Positions 28,201-43,200 of a stretch of 64,000 nucleotides of DNA are shown here, in pieces. Where the stretch lies: assembly GCA_009792885.1 (NCBI GenBank), contig WMCF01000007.1, forward strand, positions 10,788,278-10,852,277. The letters run 5' to 3'. The stretch comes from Eremophila alpestris peregrina (lineage: Eukaryota > Chordata > Aves > Passeriformes > Alaudidae). Every line of letters begins with the position of its first letter. Position 1 is the stretch's first letter. The translations under genes and the position numbers were made by a program. Below the pieces are notes generated by a model, which saw only the letters and a program-made list of their open reading frames with translations, was not told the origin of the DNA and made no database searches.

Positions 28201-31200
28201 TGATGAGTAGTAGTGAAAATCAAAGAGGGAGCTGTGTGTTTTGGAACTTTATTACAGCAGTTTTTATGAAAATAAAAACCAAGAAGATACATCTCTTACT
28301 TGTTTATAGCAAGTTAAAATTTCCAGCTGTGATTGCATTCTTTATTGGCTGTCAGAATATTTTTTGAGATACTACTTTTTAATAGTCACCTTAACTTTAC
28401 AATATACAGTACACTTATATGCACTTTATATTTCTGTGTATCTCCTTATCAAGGTAGTATTCTGATGGTGAAACTGTATTGTAGTTTCTATTGACATAGT
28501 TTGGGTTTGTTTTAAATTTAGTATATCATATTATTTCAGTAGGTGGCAGCATATTGCCATACAATTTTTTGTTCTCTTTTTTTTGCATCAGTAATGTTTT
28601 TCTTACTTAGCAAAAGTAGTAATCTGATTTGTGAATTTGGTTTTTTGTAGCAATGAGGAATTAAATTCCACTGTGTGTAATGTAAAGCTTATTTTATATG
28701 AATCTGTTCAGCAGAACTTTAATGGTGCATCTACACAGTGGCATATACAAACCATTCCCTTCCTAATCTTTGAGAGCTTGGGTAAAACTGTCTAAACATG
28801 ACACAATAAAACAAAGGTATCTGATAGAAACTAGAATAAGGTCAGCATCAAACATTTCCAGGTGGGGATTTGGATAAGGTATTTACAGGTATGCATGCCT
28901 AGCACAAGGTTGGATAAGCTAAATTAAAATTTTATTTGAGCTAGCTAAGCTCAAATACCCCAGTATTTGATAAAAACTCTGGTATGTTTTTATCATTCCT
29001 GTGATTCTGTAGTGAAAATCTGTGGTTGGTCAGTAAGTCATAAGCTTATTTATATACAAGTGTTGCAGTCAAAGGCCCTGCCAGTTTTCCTTGGTAGTTG
29101 AATTTCTCTGAGGCCTCCACAGATGGGTAGAAGGGCAATGGGAAGAGTCACTGCAGCTGTATTTTATTGCCACGTGATTCCTTATATGGAAGAGAAAAAT
29201 CTTCTGGCCACAAGATAAAGCTGACTTCAGAGAAACTTTGTACAGCCACAGGGGCTCTGCTTGGAGTCCATTCACTAGATAATACCTAGTGTTCACTGAT
29301 TTCAAGTAGTGTCAGTTACACTGGGACTGGGTTTTAAGAAAAGAAAATTATCTTCTCATTAGTAAGAAATAGCCCATAATTTTTTAAATTAAGTTGAGAT
29401 ACCTCAGAAGCTGATAAGCTCTCATACTATTAGTGCAAAATCAAGGATAATACAGGGGTTTTCAAAAGGGATCTAGCAGTTCCCAATTAAAGTTCATATA
29501 AGTCATGTGAAGAATTTGCATATATGAGACTTGTTGATTTCATTGAAATTATTCCATTCATTAATTTATTCTGCATTAAACATTCTCATTACATTTACTA
29601 GGTTATTGATCTTTTTAGAGGGCTATTTTTAAATATATATTTAATATTAACTGTCAACTTAAAAGTGTGTCATCATCTTGTTTCAATTTCAGCAGGTGTT
29701 CATGATTTTATACCTGATTACCAGCCCTCCCCAATGACAGACTCAGGGCTTAGTTCAAGTTCTACCTCTTCTAGCATCAGTTTAGGAAATACAAGTGCTG
29801 CCATTTCTCAACTGCAAACCACAATCCTCAATGAGGTTGACATTTCAGTAGAGCAGGATGAAAAAGTGAAAACTCTTATAGAATTTATTACCTCAAGGTA
29901 AGATTTTGGTTTTTATTTTTGTCAATACGTGTATTTTATGGGAAAATGGCAAATTCTTACTATTTAGCATCACGTTGTCTAATTCTGTCTCTGTTTTATC
30001 TAAACTCTGTTTATAGTGTTTATATGTGATACACGTATGAAAAGCTCTAACTTTCCAACACTTTCAGAGAATTTTCACCACCCTTTCAAGTCCTAACTGT
30101 TTAAAAGTATTTTGCCATGTTTTATTCTGAATTAGGGCAGGAATACACTGAGATGATTAGGGAGCTGCAAGATTTGTGTGCAATTTAGGGATTTAGTAGT
30201 AGAGAGCTGACTATTCAAAAATAAGGAATTTGTTGCAAAGAACATAGGTAATATCATCCACATTTGTGCAGTTTGTATCATAGTTTATATTAAACTTTCA
30301 AGATGGTGTAAATCTGAAATCCTGTTTCTCCATGCTTTTGATACTTTTGCTTTACCTCAGCCTAAATTTATAATAATGTGGTATAGCTATGGAAAGGAAT
30401 TGGGAAGAAAGGAAGTTAGGAAGTGCATAATGATGGTAGGTGTACTAGTTCTTCCTTAGAGAACTAACTATTATACTATAACTATACCAGAGAACATCTC
30501 TTCTTTCTTCTTACCCAGTTATTTCAATTGATACATTGCTTTTCACTTTGTCTTAACTACTTGTATATTGAATAATATTGGTCAGTTGTCAAAATTCTTT
30601 CCTATTCGTGCCTGCACTTCTAGACGGTTTCTTTTATGTGGTACATAGTAGATTCTTTTGCAATTTAAATATTGCAATTTAAATATTATTAAGGACAAAG
30701 GCTATGCTTTATATTCTGTTTACTCTATTTTATATTTTTTAGGAAAAGAGGCCCACTTTGGAATCATGAAGATGTTTCAGCCAAGAACCCTAATATAAAG
30801 AGTGCTGAACAGTTAACTGTGTTTTTAAAGCATGTGGTGTCTATATTTAAACAGTCTAGCTCAGGTATGTTGGAAAACAGACAATACATGATCAAACGTG
30901 CAAGACTGCAAACTAAACAATACTTTATAACACATGGAAATGCATAGGTTGTCTATAAAATCACTCTAGGTAATTACTGCTTCTAAATAATAGAGTTTTC
31001 TTGTGTATTGCACACTTCATGTTTCTGCTATGACAGATTCAAATATAATCTTCTAGGAATGAGATAAAGCATCTTATTCATTTCTACTGAACACTTAATA
31101 TATATGTTTTATTGTCTGCAAGTGTCTCTAGCATTAAGTGTTTGGAATACATGTTTATATTCCTGTAAAGATTTTTGAGACTAATACTTCTTGAGGGAAA

Positions 31201-34200
31201 TGTGGAGGATATGAGAATATTTTAAATTTAGGAATGACTTTGGCAATTTACTCTTCAGTGAATTCAAGTGGATTTGATTTTTTATAAAGCAGTGTTGCTT
31301 GAATGGTTCTTTGCCTTAACAGGAGGATATCAATTGGAACATCGTCTCAGTGAAGTTGCTTTGCAAACTGCGCTCTCGTGCTCCTCTCGCCATTACGCTG
31401 GGAGGTCCTTTCAGATTTTCAGGGCTCTGAAGCAGCCTCTCACTCCATCTACACTTTCTGATGTTCTCTCCAGACTAGTAGAAACTGTTGGAGATGCAGG
31501 AGAAGAAGCTCAGGTATGTGAAATTTTGCCCCCCACCTTTTTAGAAAGCTAAGTCTGCCTAAATGATGTGAGTGCATTATTAGGTCAGTGACAGCAAAAT
31601 AACTTGATTGATTTGACAAAAGCATTGTTTGATTCAGTTGCTTTTTATTTTTAAGTGTTTCAAATATTAAAACAGTTTTAATCATGACACTTCCTGAATT
31701 TCACAGAATTAACTGAAGAAAAGTTGTGCACATTCTCTTCTACAGCAATAGGCTCTTTCAGAGAGTTTGATATCTCTGTTTCCTGTAAACACCACCACTT
31801 TCATTATTAGAGAATACTGAGATCAGCCATATAAGAAATTATTTAGGGTTTTTTTTTGTTAAGAACTTTACCTGATAAAGTGTTAACAATCATCCCACTT
31901 AGTGTCATTGTACATCTTATGAGTGTATCTAAACTTTTAATATTGCTTAATAAGTCTGACTGACTTCCTCCTTCAATCCATCCTTAAAAACAATGCAAAT
32001 GAGAATTAATTCAGTAAATGCTTATAAATAAATTGAAATGTTTCCTTGTCTTGACGCTATTCTGCTAACTTGAGCTGTCTCATGAGGATTGTGTTCTAAT
32101 TGAAGCATGAAATAATTCAGTTACTGATACTGATTTTATATTACTACTCAGTAGATTTTCTGTGATCTTCCTTGTGCATATTGCATAATTTATAATGGCT
32201 TGTGGCTTTCCCCAGGGTTTCGTCATAGAGCTGCTTTTGACTTTGGAATCTGCCATTGATACATTGGCTGAAACCATGAAGCATTATGATCTGCTTTCTG
32301 CCCTCTCTCAGTGAGTTCTTTTATTAGTCAATTTTCATTATGCATTTTTGTCCATTTGAATTACTAAAAATCTGTATTATAAATGTAATGAAATAATCTC
32401 TTGTCATCTTTGCAGAATAATTGTATCCATATAGCAAAATTGCTTGCTCTGGTATGTTTTTATCATTCTGCCTCAAGCAAAACTTGTAAGAATCTAGATT
32501 TCCTGAAAAGGCGATCTTATTGCCTTTCTGATTTACCCTCTTGGGTTCAATTTAATTTTGTGAGAAAGGTATTCAAGAAGCTCCTTATGGCTCAGTTCTA
32601 ATGTTTGTCTGTCTTAGGCCTCAGGATTGTTGTCTGTATATAAGAAGTGTGACTGAACAGTCTGAGTCATTTGTGTGTCTCATTACAATTTGAGTGGTTA
32701 CCTCAAAGTGGTTACTTTTTACCAAACTGAGAAAAAAATCCTTAAATGTACAGACATCTGTATTTGTTTGACTTCCTCACAAAGTTTTTGAAAATGCTGA
32801 GATTTCTAAGAACACATTTAATTTCTCGGTATCAGAATAGAAAGGTCTTGATTTTCCTTGGTCAGATACCTCAGACAAATACTTGGTAATAATTGTATTA
32901 ATTCATTCATTTTTCTATTTTTATCACATCTTGTAATAAGGTGGAATGCTAGATCATCACTTACACAAAATCTCTTACATGCTATGCGCTAATTTTTCTG
33001 ATTTTGCTGTAATTTTTATGGTATTCTGGGATTGTAACAAATAGATTTGGTAGAAAAGGTAACAAGATGCTATAATCATGTCCTTATGCCATACGGATGT
33101 TTTAATTATAGATACAGAAATCCTGTGTTTACATGTATTATAATACTCTTAGGGTGGTTAACCAGAGTATTCACTGCATGTGTGTGATTAGTGTAACATC
33201 TTTCTTCTTTCTTCCTTTTTTCTAAACTCTATGTTATTACAGTATTTTGCACATAACAATATGTAATACTGATTTTTATTTTAGAACCTCATACCATGAT
33301 TCTGTAATGGGAAACAAGTATGCAGCTAATAGGAAAAGCACTGGACAGATAAATCTAAGCACAAGTCCCATTAACAGTGGCAGTTGTTTGGGATACTACA
33401 GCAACACAAGGAGTAATTCCTTGAGACTGAATTTGATCAGTGAGCGCAGAGGTGACCGGCGACGGAGCAACACACTGGATATCATGGATGGAAGGATAAA
33501 CCATGGTGGAAGTTTGGCAAGGACTAGAAGCCTTTCCTCCCTGAGAGAGGGAGGGATGTATGATGTGCAGCCCACTACTGACCCTGTCAACTTGATGGCC
33601 ACCATATTTTGGATTGCAACTTCCTTGCTGGAGTCAGATTATGAGTATGAATACCTTCTGGCTCTCAAGCTACTCAACAAGCTTCTTATTCACATGCCTC
33701 TGGATAAATCAGAGAGTCGGGAAAAGATAGAAAAGGTGCAGAATAAACTGAAATGGAATAACTTTCCAGGCCTTCAGCAGCTGTTTCTGAAAGGCTTTAC
33801 TTCAGCCTCCACACAAGAAATGACAGTTCATCTCCTCAGTAAACTCATCACAATTTCCCGACATGCTTTGGTGGATCCTTCTCAGTTAGCAGGTACCTTT
33901 AGTACATATGTGATAAAAATTTATTTTTTCCTCAAATTAGGTGGAGTCAAAATCAGTAATAATTGTGCATTTGCCTTAAAGAAACACTTCCATTAAATGC
34001 TTTCTGCAGTTGTCCATATTACACTGCTACATAGTGGGAATACGTTACAGACTATGATTATCTCACAAACAAGGTTGCATGTAAACTTTATGCATTGACT
34101 ATTGTTTGCTCAATTAGCACTATTCAAACATTTTTAGAAGCAATGTGACATAGTGCCTGAAACTATCCAGTTTCATGGTAGTTTTGCTTAATTGGTCCAG

Positions 34201-37200
34201 TGGTGATTTTATTTTCATCATGCATTTTCATACCTAACACAGACATATTTATATACATTGTTCATACATGCATACTTACACATAAATGTATGTGTATATA
34301 TAATTTATATATCTGTGTGAAAGTATGTGTCATGCTGTAAGAGTGTTAAATACCAGCTAACTCCACATTAAATTAAGCGATAATTTTGATAAATTAAAAA
34401 CCTTAAGGGCTCATATAACTCTGTTTATGTATGTGTTTAGGATTTCCCCTAAACATCTTGTGCCTACTTCCTCATCTGATTCAGCATTTTGATAACCCAA
34501 CTCAGTTTTGTAAAGAAACAGCTGACAGGATAGCAAAGGTATGTAACATGATGCTTGGAGAAGTATCCAGGAAGATTTATAAACCAGCATAGTTTCTGTG
34601 GTTTTTTGGGGTCCCTTATGTAATCCTTCTATGTGATTCTAATAGTTACATACACATAACTAAGAGGTCATATTTTAAAGATGTGATCCAGTCTGATATA
34701 TATAGCTGGACCTTGTATTAACCCCCGAGTTAGTTTGTCAGTGAAAAAACATACTTAGCTTACCCTGTAAAATGTAGATTTCAAGAACAAATTTTCTTAC
34801 TAATGAAATCAATTACTTTTTCTTGTCTGATTTTTCCATTTGTAATTTTGAATGTCAACCTAATCACATTTTAAGCATGCTTCCTAATTTTCTTATGAGA
34901 AGGAAGTGATTCTTACTGGTAGACAGAGAGGAAATGTTGTATGTTATTTCTATTACTTGTACACAGTGAAAAAGGCCTTGAAATATTTCTGAACTGTAGT
35001 GGCTGTTAAAGCATTACTTGGTGCACACACCAGCTGCTGTCAGCCAGAGGGGTGCTGCACTGGCCTGGCAGAGTCTTTCCTTTAAGGAAGATTGTGGAAA
35101 GGGGAACAAGAAAGAGCTGTTTGGCACAGGAGATGCAGTCACACACCTCTGGCTGCCCAGGCTGTGACACATGAACCACTGAGCTGTGCACAAACTGACT
35201 CAAAGAGTATGTGCCTGATGCAAGTGCAGAAATCACTGCTGCCCTTAAATACTTGTATTACCTGAGTGAGGGATATTGGTTGGTCATACCAAATGTATGA
35301 TGAATGGATAAACTTGGAACATGGAAGCCATGGTACCCAAATTCAACAGAAACTGTAGGTCATGCTTGTGTGATTGGTTTGATTTCACTTACTAGAAAAT
35401 AACTGAACTGAAATCTTGAAAATGAAGTCTTGGTGTAAAATCTGGGAGAAGTGCATAATGACTCATGAATGCTTGGATTAAAAAAAATTATTTTTAATAT
35501 AATTAAATGATTTTGCTTTTCAGGTTTGTGCAGAGGAGAAGTCACCAACTCTTGCCAATCTGGCTCATATGATGAGTTTATACAGTACACACAGTTATTC
35601 CAGAGACTGTTCCAACTGGATTAATGTAGTGTGTAGATACTTGCATGACTCTTTCTCAGATGCCACATTTAACCTCATAACTTATCTTGCAGAGGTAAAT
35701 TTTTACTAGAAGTATCTCATGTTGACAAATTCATTGCCAGTTCCTAATTTCTCATGATTCTGAATATCAAGGGGAATAAAGCATTTCTTTTTTCACAGGA
35801 ACATATTACTAAAATGTTCTAGTGTGTAGAAAAGGGATGACTGCTGCGATTCTGAAGTGCAGTAATTTATATATACCTTGAAATGATAATCCCTCTAATG
35901 AAAGATCTCCTTTTGTGAGAGTGGTGTTTGGCAGTAGATGTTTATATTCTGTACTACATGAATATACACTTTCATGGCTTTAGCAAAATAAACTTGATGC
36001 GAATGTTAAGATACCTTCTTTAGTCAGGTACTCATGTCTTTATCACAACTGTAAAAATTAATTGCAAAGTTCAGTTGTAAGTAGTGCATAATGTAGAAAA
36101 AGATAATTTGAATTATAGAAATCAATATATTATTCTGCCAGCCATTCATACAGGAAAGGTGTTAAGTATTTTGTATGAAAAGCTTGTAGAGATTGTCCTT
36201 GAAGTGTATCACTTCAAACTGGTGAAGAAATTTTTAAAAATTTGTTAATTCTTACAAATAACTTCATATGTATCTCTTTTGTTTGTAAAACTGCATTTAC
36301 CAACCTTCTAGAAGGTGTTGCTGTAATTGTTTTTCATACAGTTTTAGGATTTTGAATTAGTATGAACACTTCTATTTAGTGAAAAGTGTTTTACTATTAG
36401 GTGCTTTTGATCTGTGCTAAAAATATGTCAAAATTCAGGGGAAAGAATGAATTAGGACAAAAACTATTGTGCTGTTGCATTACTGGTTTTTAGTGCTAAA
36501 GCAAAAGTTTGAAAAACAGGAAGTGGTACATTTAAGTTTCTTGAAGGGAAAAATAAATCTGTGTCAAAATTAGCTGTATTTTAATGTTTGCTTTCACTTC
36601 TTGCTACGAGTAAAGGCCCTAATTAAATTTTGTATTTTAAAATTCATTTTTAGCTGTTAGAGAAAGGCTTATCCAGTATGCAACAATCCTTGCTACAGAT
36701 CATTTACAGTCTTCTGAGTCATATTGACCTATCCACAGCTCCAGTGAAGCAGTTTAATTTGGAAATCATAAAGGTGATTGGTAAATATGTTCAGGTAGGT
36801 ACTCTGAAGAATTGTAAAAGCCTGTCTGCTCATTATCCAAATGGTATCAAAATTACACTTGAATTTTGGGGGGAATTTATTTCAGATATAAATATAGTTG
36901 TTTGCAGTCAGATTCAATAGAGGTTTTTTTCCCTATGTACTCAATTCACCAGATGCTTGTGCATTTGTCCAGTGTGATTTGCATCTGGTGGAACAAGTTA
37001 CCTGGCTGAGTGTGCATCTATTTACAGATGTAGGCAACTTGTCATGTGTCATTAGAGAAGATGATCCTTCAACTATTAAAATACAAGGAAATGTTTACTG
37101 CTAAGCTGCACAAATGTTTTATTTGTGTGTATATGCTTTAAAAAGAAAATTTTACGGTTAAATGAATATTTAAATCACTCTCAGTAATATATCCATAAGG

Positions 37201-40200
37201 AACTTCAGGGTGCATTTTAACAAAATTGAGTATATTTTTTATTAAAGAAAGTCCCCAAAAGATGAACCACAGTGTTTTGCCCTAGATGGTTTAAGCCTTT
37301 GTACTTGAAACACGAATTTACTGAAAATCTATTTCACAAAAGAAAGTCTAGCATCTTACTGAAAGATTTTATGAAAATGCCTGGAGCATAAAACCATTTC
37401 AGTGCACAACATTCTCTTCCCTTTTCTCTGAATTCCATTATTGCCAAATGTATTTCAGTCAAATGGTTTAATCATAAGTAACCAGGAAAAGTTGTGTTCC
37501 CTGGATGTTTTGTTATTGATGGAGATGTACTTCAGATATTGTGCTCCTGTCAGAGTACATTAGGCAGAATGGAGTGATTAGCATTAGCTGTAGTTTTTAT
37601 GGCCTGGTGGCTTCTTGCTTCACCTCTAACCTCTCTCAGCTTTCTATGCAAGCCCACACTACCATGGAATGTAATCTTAATTGGATGTAAGCTATCAAAA
37701 GATGCTACTAGCCAAAAAATCTTCAGAGAAGTCTTAACATATATTTGATAAAATAAAATACGTTACTGTAAATGACAGAAGACCATAAATTATCGTGTCT
37801 TGTTTAAATGTGCTTCTACTAAGCTTTGGGTTTTTTTCAGTCCTCTGCAATGACAGTGGCTGTAAATAAATTTAAGTTGCTACAGGATAGTTCCAGTTTG
37901 AGACTCCTTTTTTATGCTTATGATGCACAGAAATTGAGGAGATTATTGAAGGCTCTACTTATCTGCAAAGAAGCATAAAGCATATACTACTTAGAGAATT
38001 GAAATTGATGTTTATGTTTTTAATGTGCTAAAATATACTTTTATGAACATAGCCTACTAATTAAAAAAAAAAAATAGCAGACATCATGCTAATTTCAAAA
38101 ATTGGAGAGTTTAAGTTTCAGGCAGAATCCTTGCATTGCCAGAAGTGTAAATCTTTATCTTTGCACAAAGCTGCTTTTATTTTATCTCTCCTCTTCTGAT
38201 TCTTTCCACAGCGTGTGTAATTGAAACCACTGAATTATTTACATTGTCTTAATCATCTTTCTAAGGAAAGTCCACCTAACTCAGGCTCAGCCTCTCATAT
38301 TCTCACACTTTTTCCATAGCTTTTTTTAAGCACTCCATTGGTTTGATACTAAAAACTTTGTAAATGTTTTCACTTTTTTGTTAAAATCTTGTATTTCCTC
38401 ATGTATTTCAAACAAGGAATAGTTTTGCTTGTTTCAAATTCCATTTACTCTCCTCAGAACTGTAAAATAATTAAAGATGGCAAGAGGTGAAATAGTATGA
38501 GTATTATCAGTTACTGCAGTTAAGTGATTGTTAAATACTCTCAGTTTCTGTCTCCTGGGTCACAAAGGGCAGTTGATAAAATGTTCATTTGCTAAATGCT
38601 AAAAAATCAGACAATGGTAAAAAACAAGGTGTAACTACAGGGATGGAGGGACATGGTCTGGCTGTGGCTGGCCCAGTGACCTGGAGCTACTGATCCTGCT
38701 TGGCTGGACCTGACCAGGCACCATGGAATGGCCTTGCCACTGCTTTCCTGGCACTTCAGGGTTGGAAGTGTCCCACCTGTGCTAGCCCCTTCAGCCATGT
38801 GTAATCTGAGATTTTGGGTTGGGGATTCTTACAAAATGCCTCTGTACATAAAAAATGCTGTCTTGGTTGAAGGGATTGTTGTGTGATTTGTGTGTGTTCT
38901 CTTCAGAGTCCATATTGGAAGGAAGCCCTGAATATTTTGAAGCTGGTGGTGTCTCGCTCAGCCAGCCTCGTTGTGCCTAATGATATTCCCAAGTCTTATG
39001 GAGGTGACATGGGTTCTCCAGAAATCTCTTTCACAAAAATTTTTAATAATGTCTCCAAGGAGCTACCTGGGAAGACCTTAGATTTTCATTTTGATATATC
39101 AGAGGTAATTATTATGTTTAGATGTCAATGCACTTTATGACTTGCTGTTACAAACTAAGGTTTTATTTTCTGTTTGCCTTCTACATTTATATGTTTTTAA
39201 ATAAGTACAATTTAAATGTTGTTAAATAAGTACAATTTTTAAGAATGGCAGAGATTGAAGTTTTATGTATTTGTAAATGAGAGTCATACTGGAAGATAAA
39301 TTTCAAATTCTTTTATCGTGTTTGTTTGCCTTTTCCCCCTTTTGAATGTCTGGAGAGTTAATTACTAAAAGTCAGTAAGATAATTCTCAAGGGTATCTCA
39401 GCTGTGTCAGAGAGGAGACAATGCAGCTGGCTGCTGCTTGCAGCTGAACATACCAGCCTTTCAAAAAATGAAGGGCTGTGCATTCAAGGTCTGAGAGGAT
39501 TAAAACCCTGTACTGCAATTTTGGTTGTGACTTTGGAAGGGGGAGGAAATTTAGAGGAGGGGATAGGACACAAAATGTAGGAAATTCAGTGTAAGAAGGA
39601 TACAGTTTGGAGAAAAACCTCCTGTGGTTTAAAATCTCACCCCTACCAGCAATGATACTCATTCTACACCTGAAAAGGGGAGCATTGCTAAGTGTAATGT
39701 AGAGACATGAAAATTGTAGAAACTTTAGAAGTGATGGGAAGGAAGAGCTCCTAGTTGAAGCTATCCCTAGATAATGGTTGGAGATACAGTTGTCTTAGGA
39801 AGCATTACTTAAATTGGTGAGTACATTCACTACTGAAGTTTTAGGTCATGTGGATAATTGAGAGACAAGATGAATTCCCACAGAGTTCATTGGATTAGCA
39901 TTTGCTGTCCAAGGAGTTGAATTTGATCATTGTTTTTTTCAGAAGTGTGTGTGTGTTTGTGAAGTTGCTGGTCTGTGAAAACACTTTGTTAATGTCAGGG
40001 AATGATTCAACAGAGCAGCTTTGCATCTTTTAAACTTAGAATACAATTGGTTTTAAAGTGTGTTTAAAAATATAATTGGATTGTCAGCATAAAATGTGCA
40101 TAATTCAAAGCCACACAAGTGGGCAGAATGGCAGCTTGCTGTGTAGGGTGCAAGTATTCAGCTTTGTATTTCCCAGTGTACCAAGGCTTAGTGGATTAGA

Positions 40201-43200
40201 CATGGGTTTTACAGAATGCTTACAAACAGACAAACCCTCCTATTTCATATAATGCTAAATTCTAAAGTCAAATATGTAGTCTTTACTAATAGAGATTTGA
40301 ATTTTAAGAAAGTGTTTGTTGTCTGTGCTAGACACCAATTATTGGGAACAAATATGGTGATCAACACAGTGCAGCTGGCAGAAATGGGAAGCCCAAAGTC
40401 ATTGCTGTGACCCGGAGCACTTCTTCAACTTCATCAGGCTCCAATTCAAATGCACTGGTTCCTGTCAGCTGGAAGAGACCACAGCCATCTCAGGTACATT
40501 GTGCCTCAAACACCTTATGCATATATTAGAGACAGTGTTGGTGAATGTATTTTTAAAAAATTTATTGAAGTGTTATTTGAAGTCTGTATTCTGTCTTAGT
40601 AAATAATTATGGCATAAACTTAAAAGCTGATACTGGTGAAAAGTAAAAAATGTTAAGATTCTTTTTTAGAGGATATTATTATGCAATATGAGTAGCTGAA
40701 AATGCATGTTTTATATGCACCTGGACCTTCAGCAGCTGCCATGCTATGTGATTTTCTTTGGTATGTTTTTCAGAGAAGGACTAGGGAGAAGTTAATGAAT
40801 GTGCTTTCTCTGTGTGGTCCAGATTCTGGTCTTCCCAAGAACCCTTCGGTAAGTGGTGCTGGTGGTTTGTTTTGGTTTTTGAACTTAATTAGCAGAATGC
40901 TATTGCATTTTTAGGTGTTGGAAAAGTTATGAACAGTGGGTTTGGACAAGCTGGTTTTGGTTCAGCAGTTCACAAATCCAGTTGAAGGATTAAAAAGAAG
41001 AATCTGAAGTAATGGATTGCTGTTATTCCTCAAGGACTCCAGTGGGCATGATTGTCTTGGCTAGAGAAGAGAATTGAACTAGGTCTCCCCTGTTCTGACT
41101 AAATCTCTTATCTAGTCCATTACAGATGCTTTTGAGAGAAGGGGTAGCAGTAGCTGAGGACTGCAAAGGTGTCAGTGCTGTCTTGAAAGTATCATAAAAT
41201 CCATTGAAAATAACCAGTGGATCATATACCTTGAAACATGGTTATTTATAGGAACAATAGTCTTAATTGTTGAGTAAAAATAGATAAATGGTTTTGCTTC
41301 TGTATAAAGAACCCCATTGGCATACTGCACTTGATGGTGGTGATGACATTGACAGCTTTTAAAATAAAGTGAGTAGCCTTCCTCCGTTATCATCTAGAAC
41401 ATATGTTTTTAATTGTGGCATAGAAGTTCTTACCTGGGGAAAATATTGGTGGGAGAAGGATCTAGTGGAAGAAGATAAATAAATAAAAATAGATGCCTGA
41501 AAGCTGAAACTGAAGAGATTAAAAAACAGTGTATGGAAATAAACAGAATATTGTAATTTGTGAAGGTTGTGAAGGCCACAGTAAACCCAGTACTGGATCC
41601 CTTTTAAACGTGTACAGTCCTTCCACAGAGGTTTGTAGGTGAAAACAATATGGTCTGTGTCATGTGGATGGGTTATTATTATGATGGATTTTTTTGTTCT
41701 TAAATTCGACTAATATTGTGGTTATGAAAAGGAAGTTTGGGTGATATATTTTTCTCTCTATTTATGCCTTTGTAACTCAGCTACATTAAGGAGAGAATTA
41801 TACCACTAATTTAAAGATGTAGTTTAAAATCCAGCTAGTCTTGATGCAAATTGCTATCAATATAGGGGTCACACTGGCAGCCACTAATTCTGTTAAATGG
41901 CAGGAAGCAGGATACCTGACTTTTGGAGCTACAGAAATTAGAAGTTCTTACTTCTGTTTTTACTTAAATCTGCAGGTTGTGTTTTCTTCTAATGAAGACT
42001 TGGAAGTTGGAGATCAACAAACAAGTCTAATTTCAGCAACAGAAGAAGTGATTCATGAAGAGGAAGTGGCTGTAGAAGACAATACCAGTGAACAACAATT
42101 TGGAGTTTTTAAAGACTTTGACTTTTTAGATGTTGAGTTGGAAGATGCAGAGGTGAGACCTTGGGGTTTCTTCTGTGTATTTCCATTTGAGAGCATTTTA
42201 AAAATAAGGTTGTGTTGGTGCAATTCTAAGGAATTGGCAGCCTTACTAGCTAATCCAATTCAGAAGAATCTATGACATGATGAAGCTTAGATAGAGAAAC
42301 CTAGGCCAAAAACTTTGCAGGGTTAAGTTGTTGCAAATTGTTGGCTGGTTGTGGGGGGAAGAGTTGAGGTTTTTTTGGAGAGATTTAGGTGACCTTATCT
42401 GAAAGTGAAGTATATGACAGTGTAAGCCAATGTCAGCATGAATACCTGGGTACCATGTAGGAGAAAACTTAATTATGGAACAGTGTGTTAGGAAATTGCA
42501 TAATCATTGTTTCTGATACTTTTCTGGATTTTGAGAACTTGATGAAAGGCTTTCAAAGTAGCAAACTGTATGATACACTATCTCGTTATATACCATTGAC
42601 TTGCTCTCTATAATTGCTTGCTTTGACTTTTACATTACATCTGGTATATTGCAATCTTATATTTCCTCTACTTTTCCTTCTGTCAAAAAGAGAGAGGGGA
42701 GGTACAACAAAATTAAGTATTCAGAAATAGTGAAGATTCTGTTAACAACTGTTACTTGTTTCAGATCAAGAAAAGGCTTCAGACCAGAATTTGCTGAAGC
42801 TTAAAAGTATGACTGTGAAAGGAACTGGGAAGGAAAAAGTTAAATGTTTGGTAGCTTCTTGCAGTTGTTTTATTACAGTCTATGCAAAATATTGAATTAG
42901 TAATGGAGATCCTTGCTGGTCGTGAGTCCAGAAGCTACTAAGAAGCTCTCTATCTACCTATCTAAACACTGATTGTTCTTCTCTTGATTTATCTAGATCA
43001 CTTTACAGGGTTTCCCCCCAAATTCTTCAGTTTTAGCTCACTTTCCTCCTGCTTTCTGTGTATTGCTTCACTTCAGCCAGTATTTGCACCTTCTAAGAAA
43101 AGTACAGGCTCATTGTGGTCTATTGCATAGATGTAACCACACACTATTCAGACAGCATTTCCTATATTAAATACAAGTAGTCAAACAGTTTAGAATTGAG

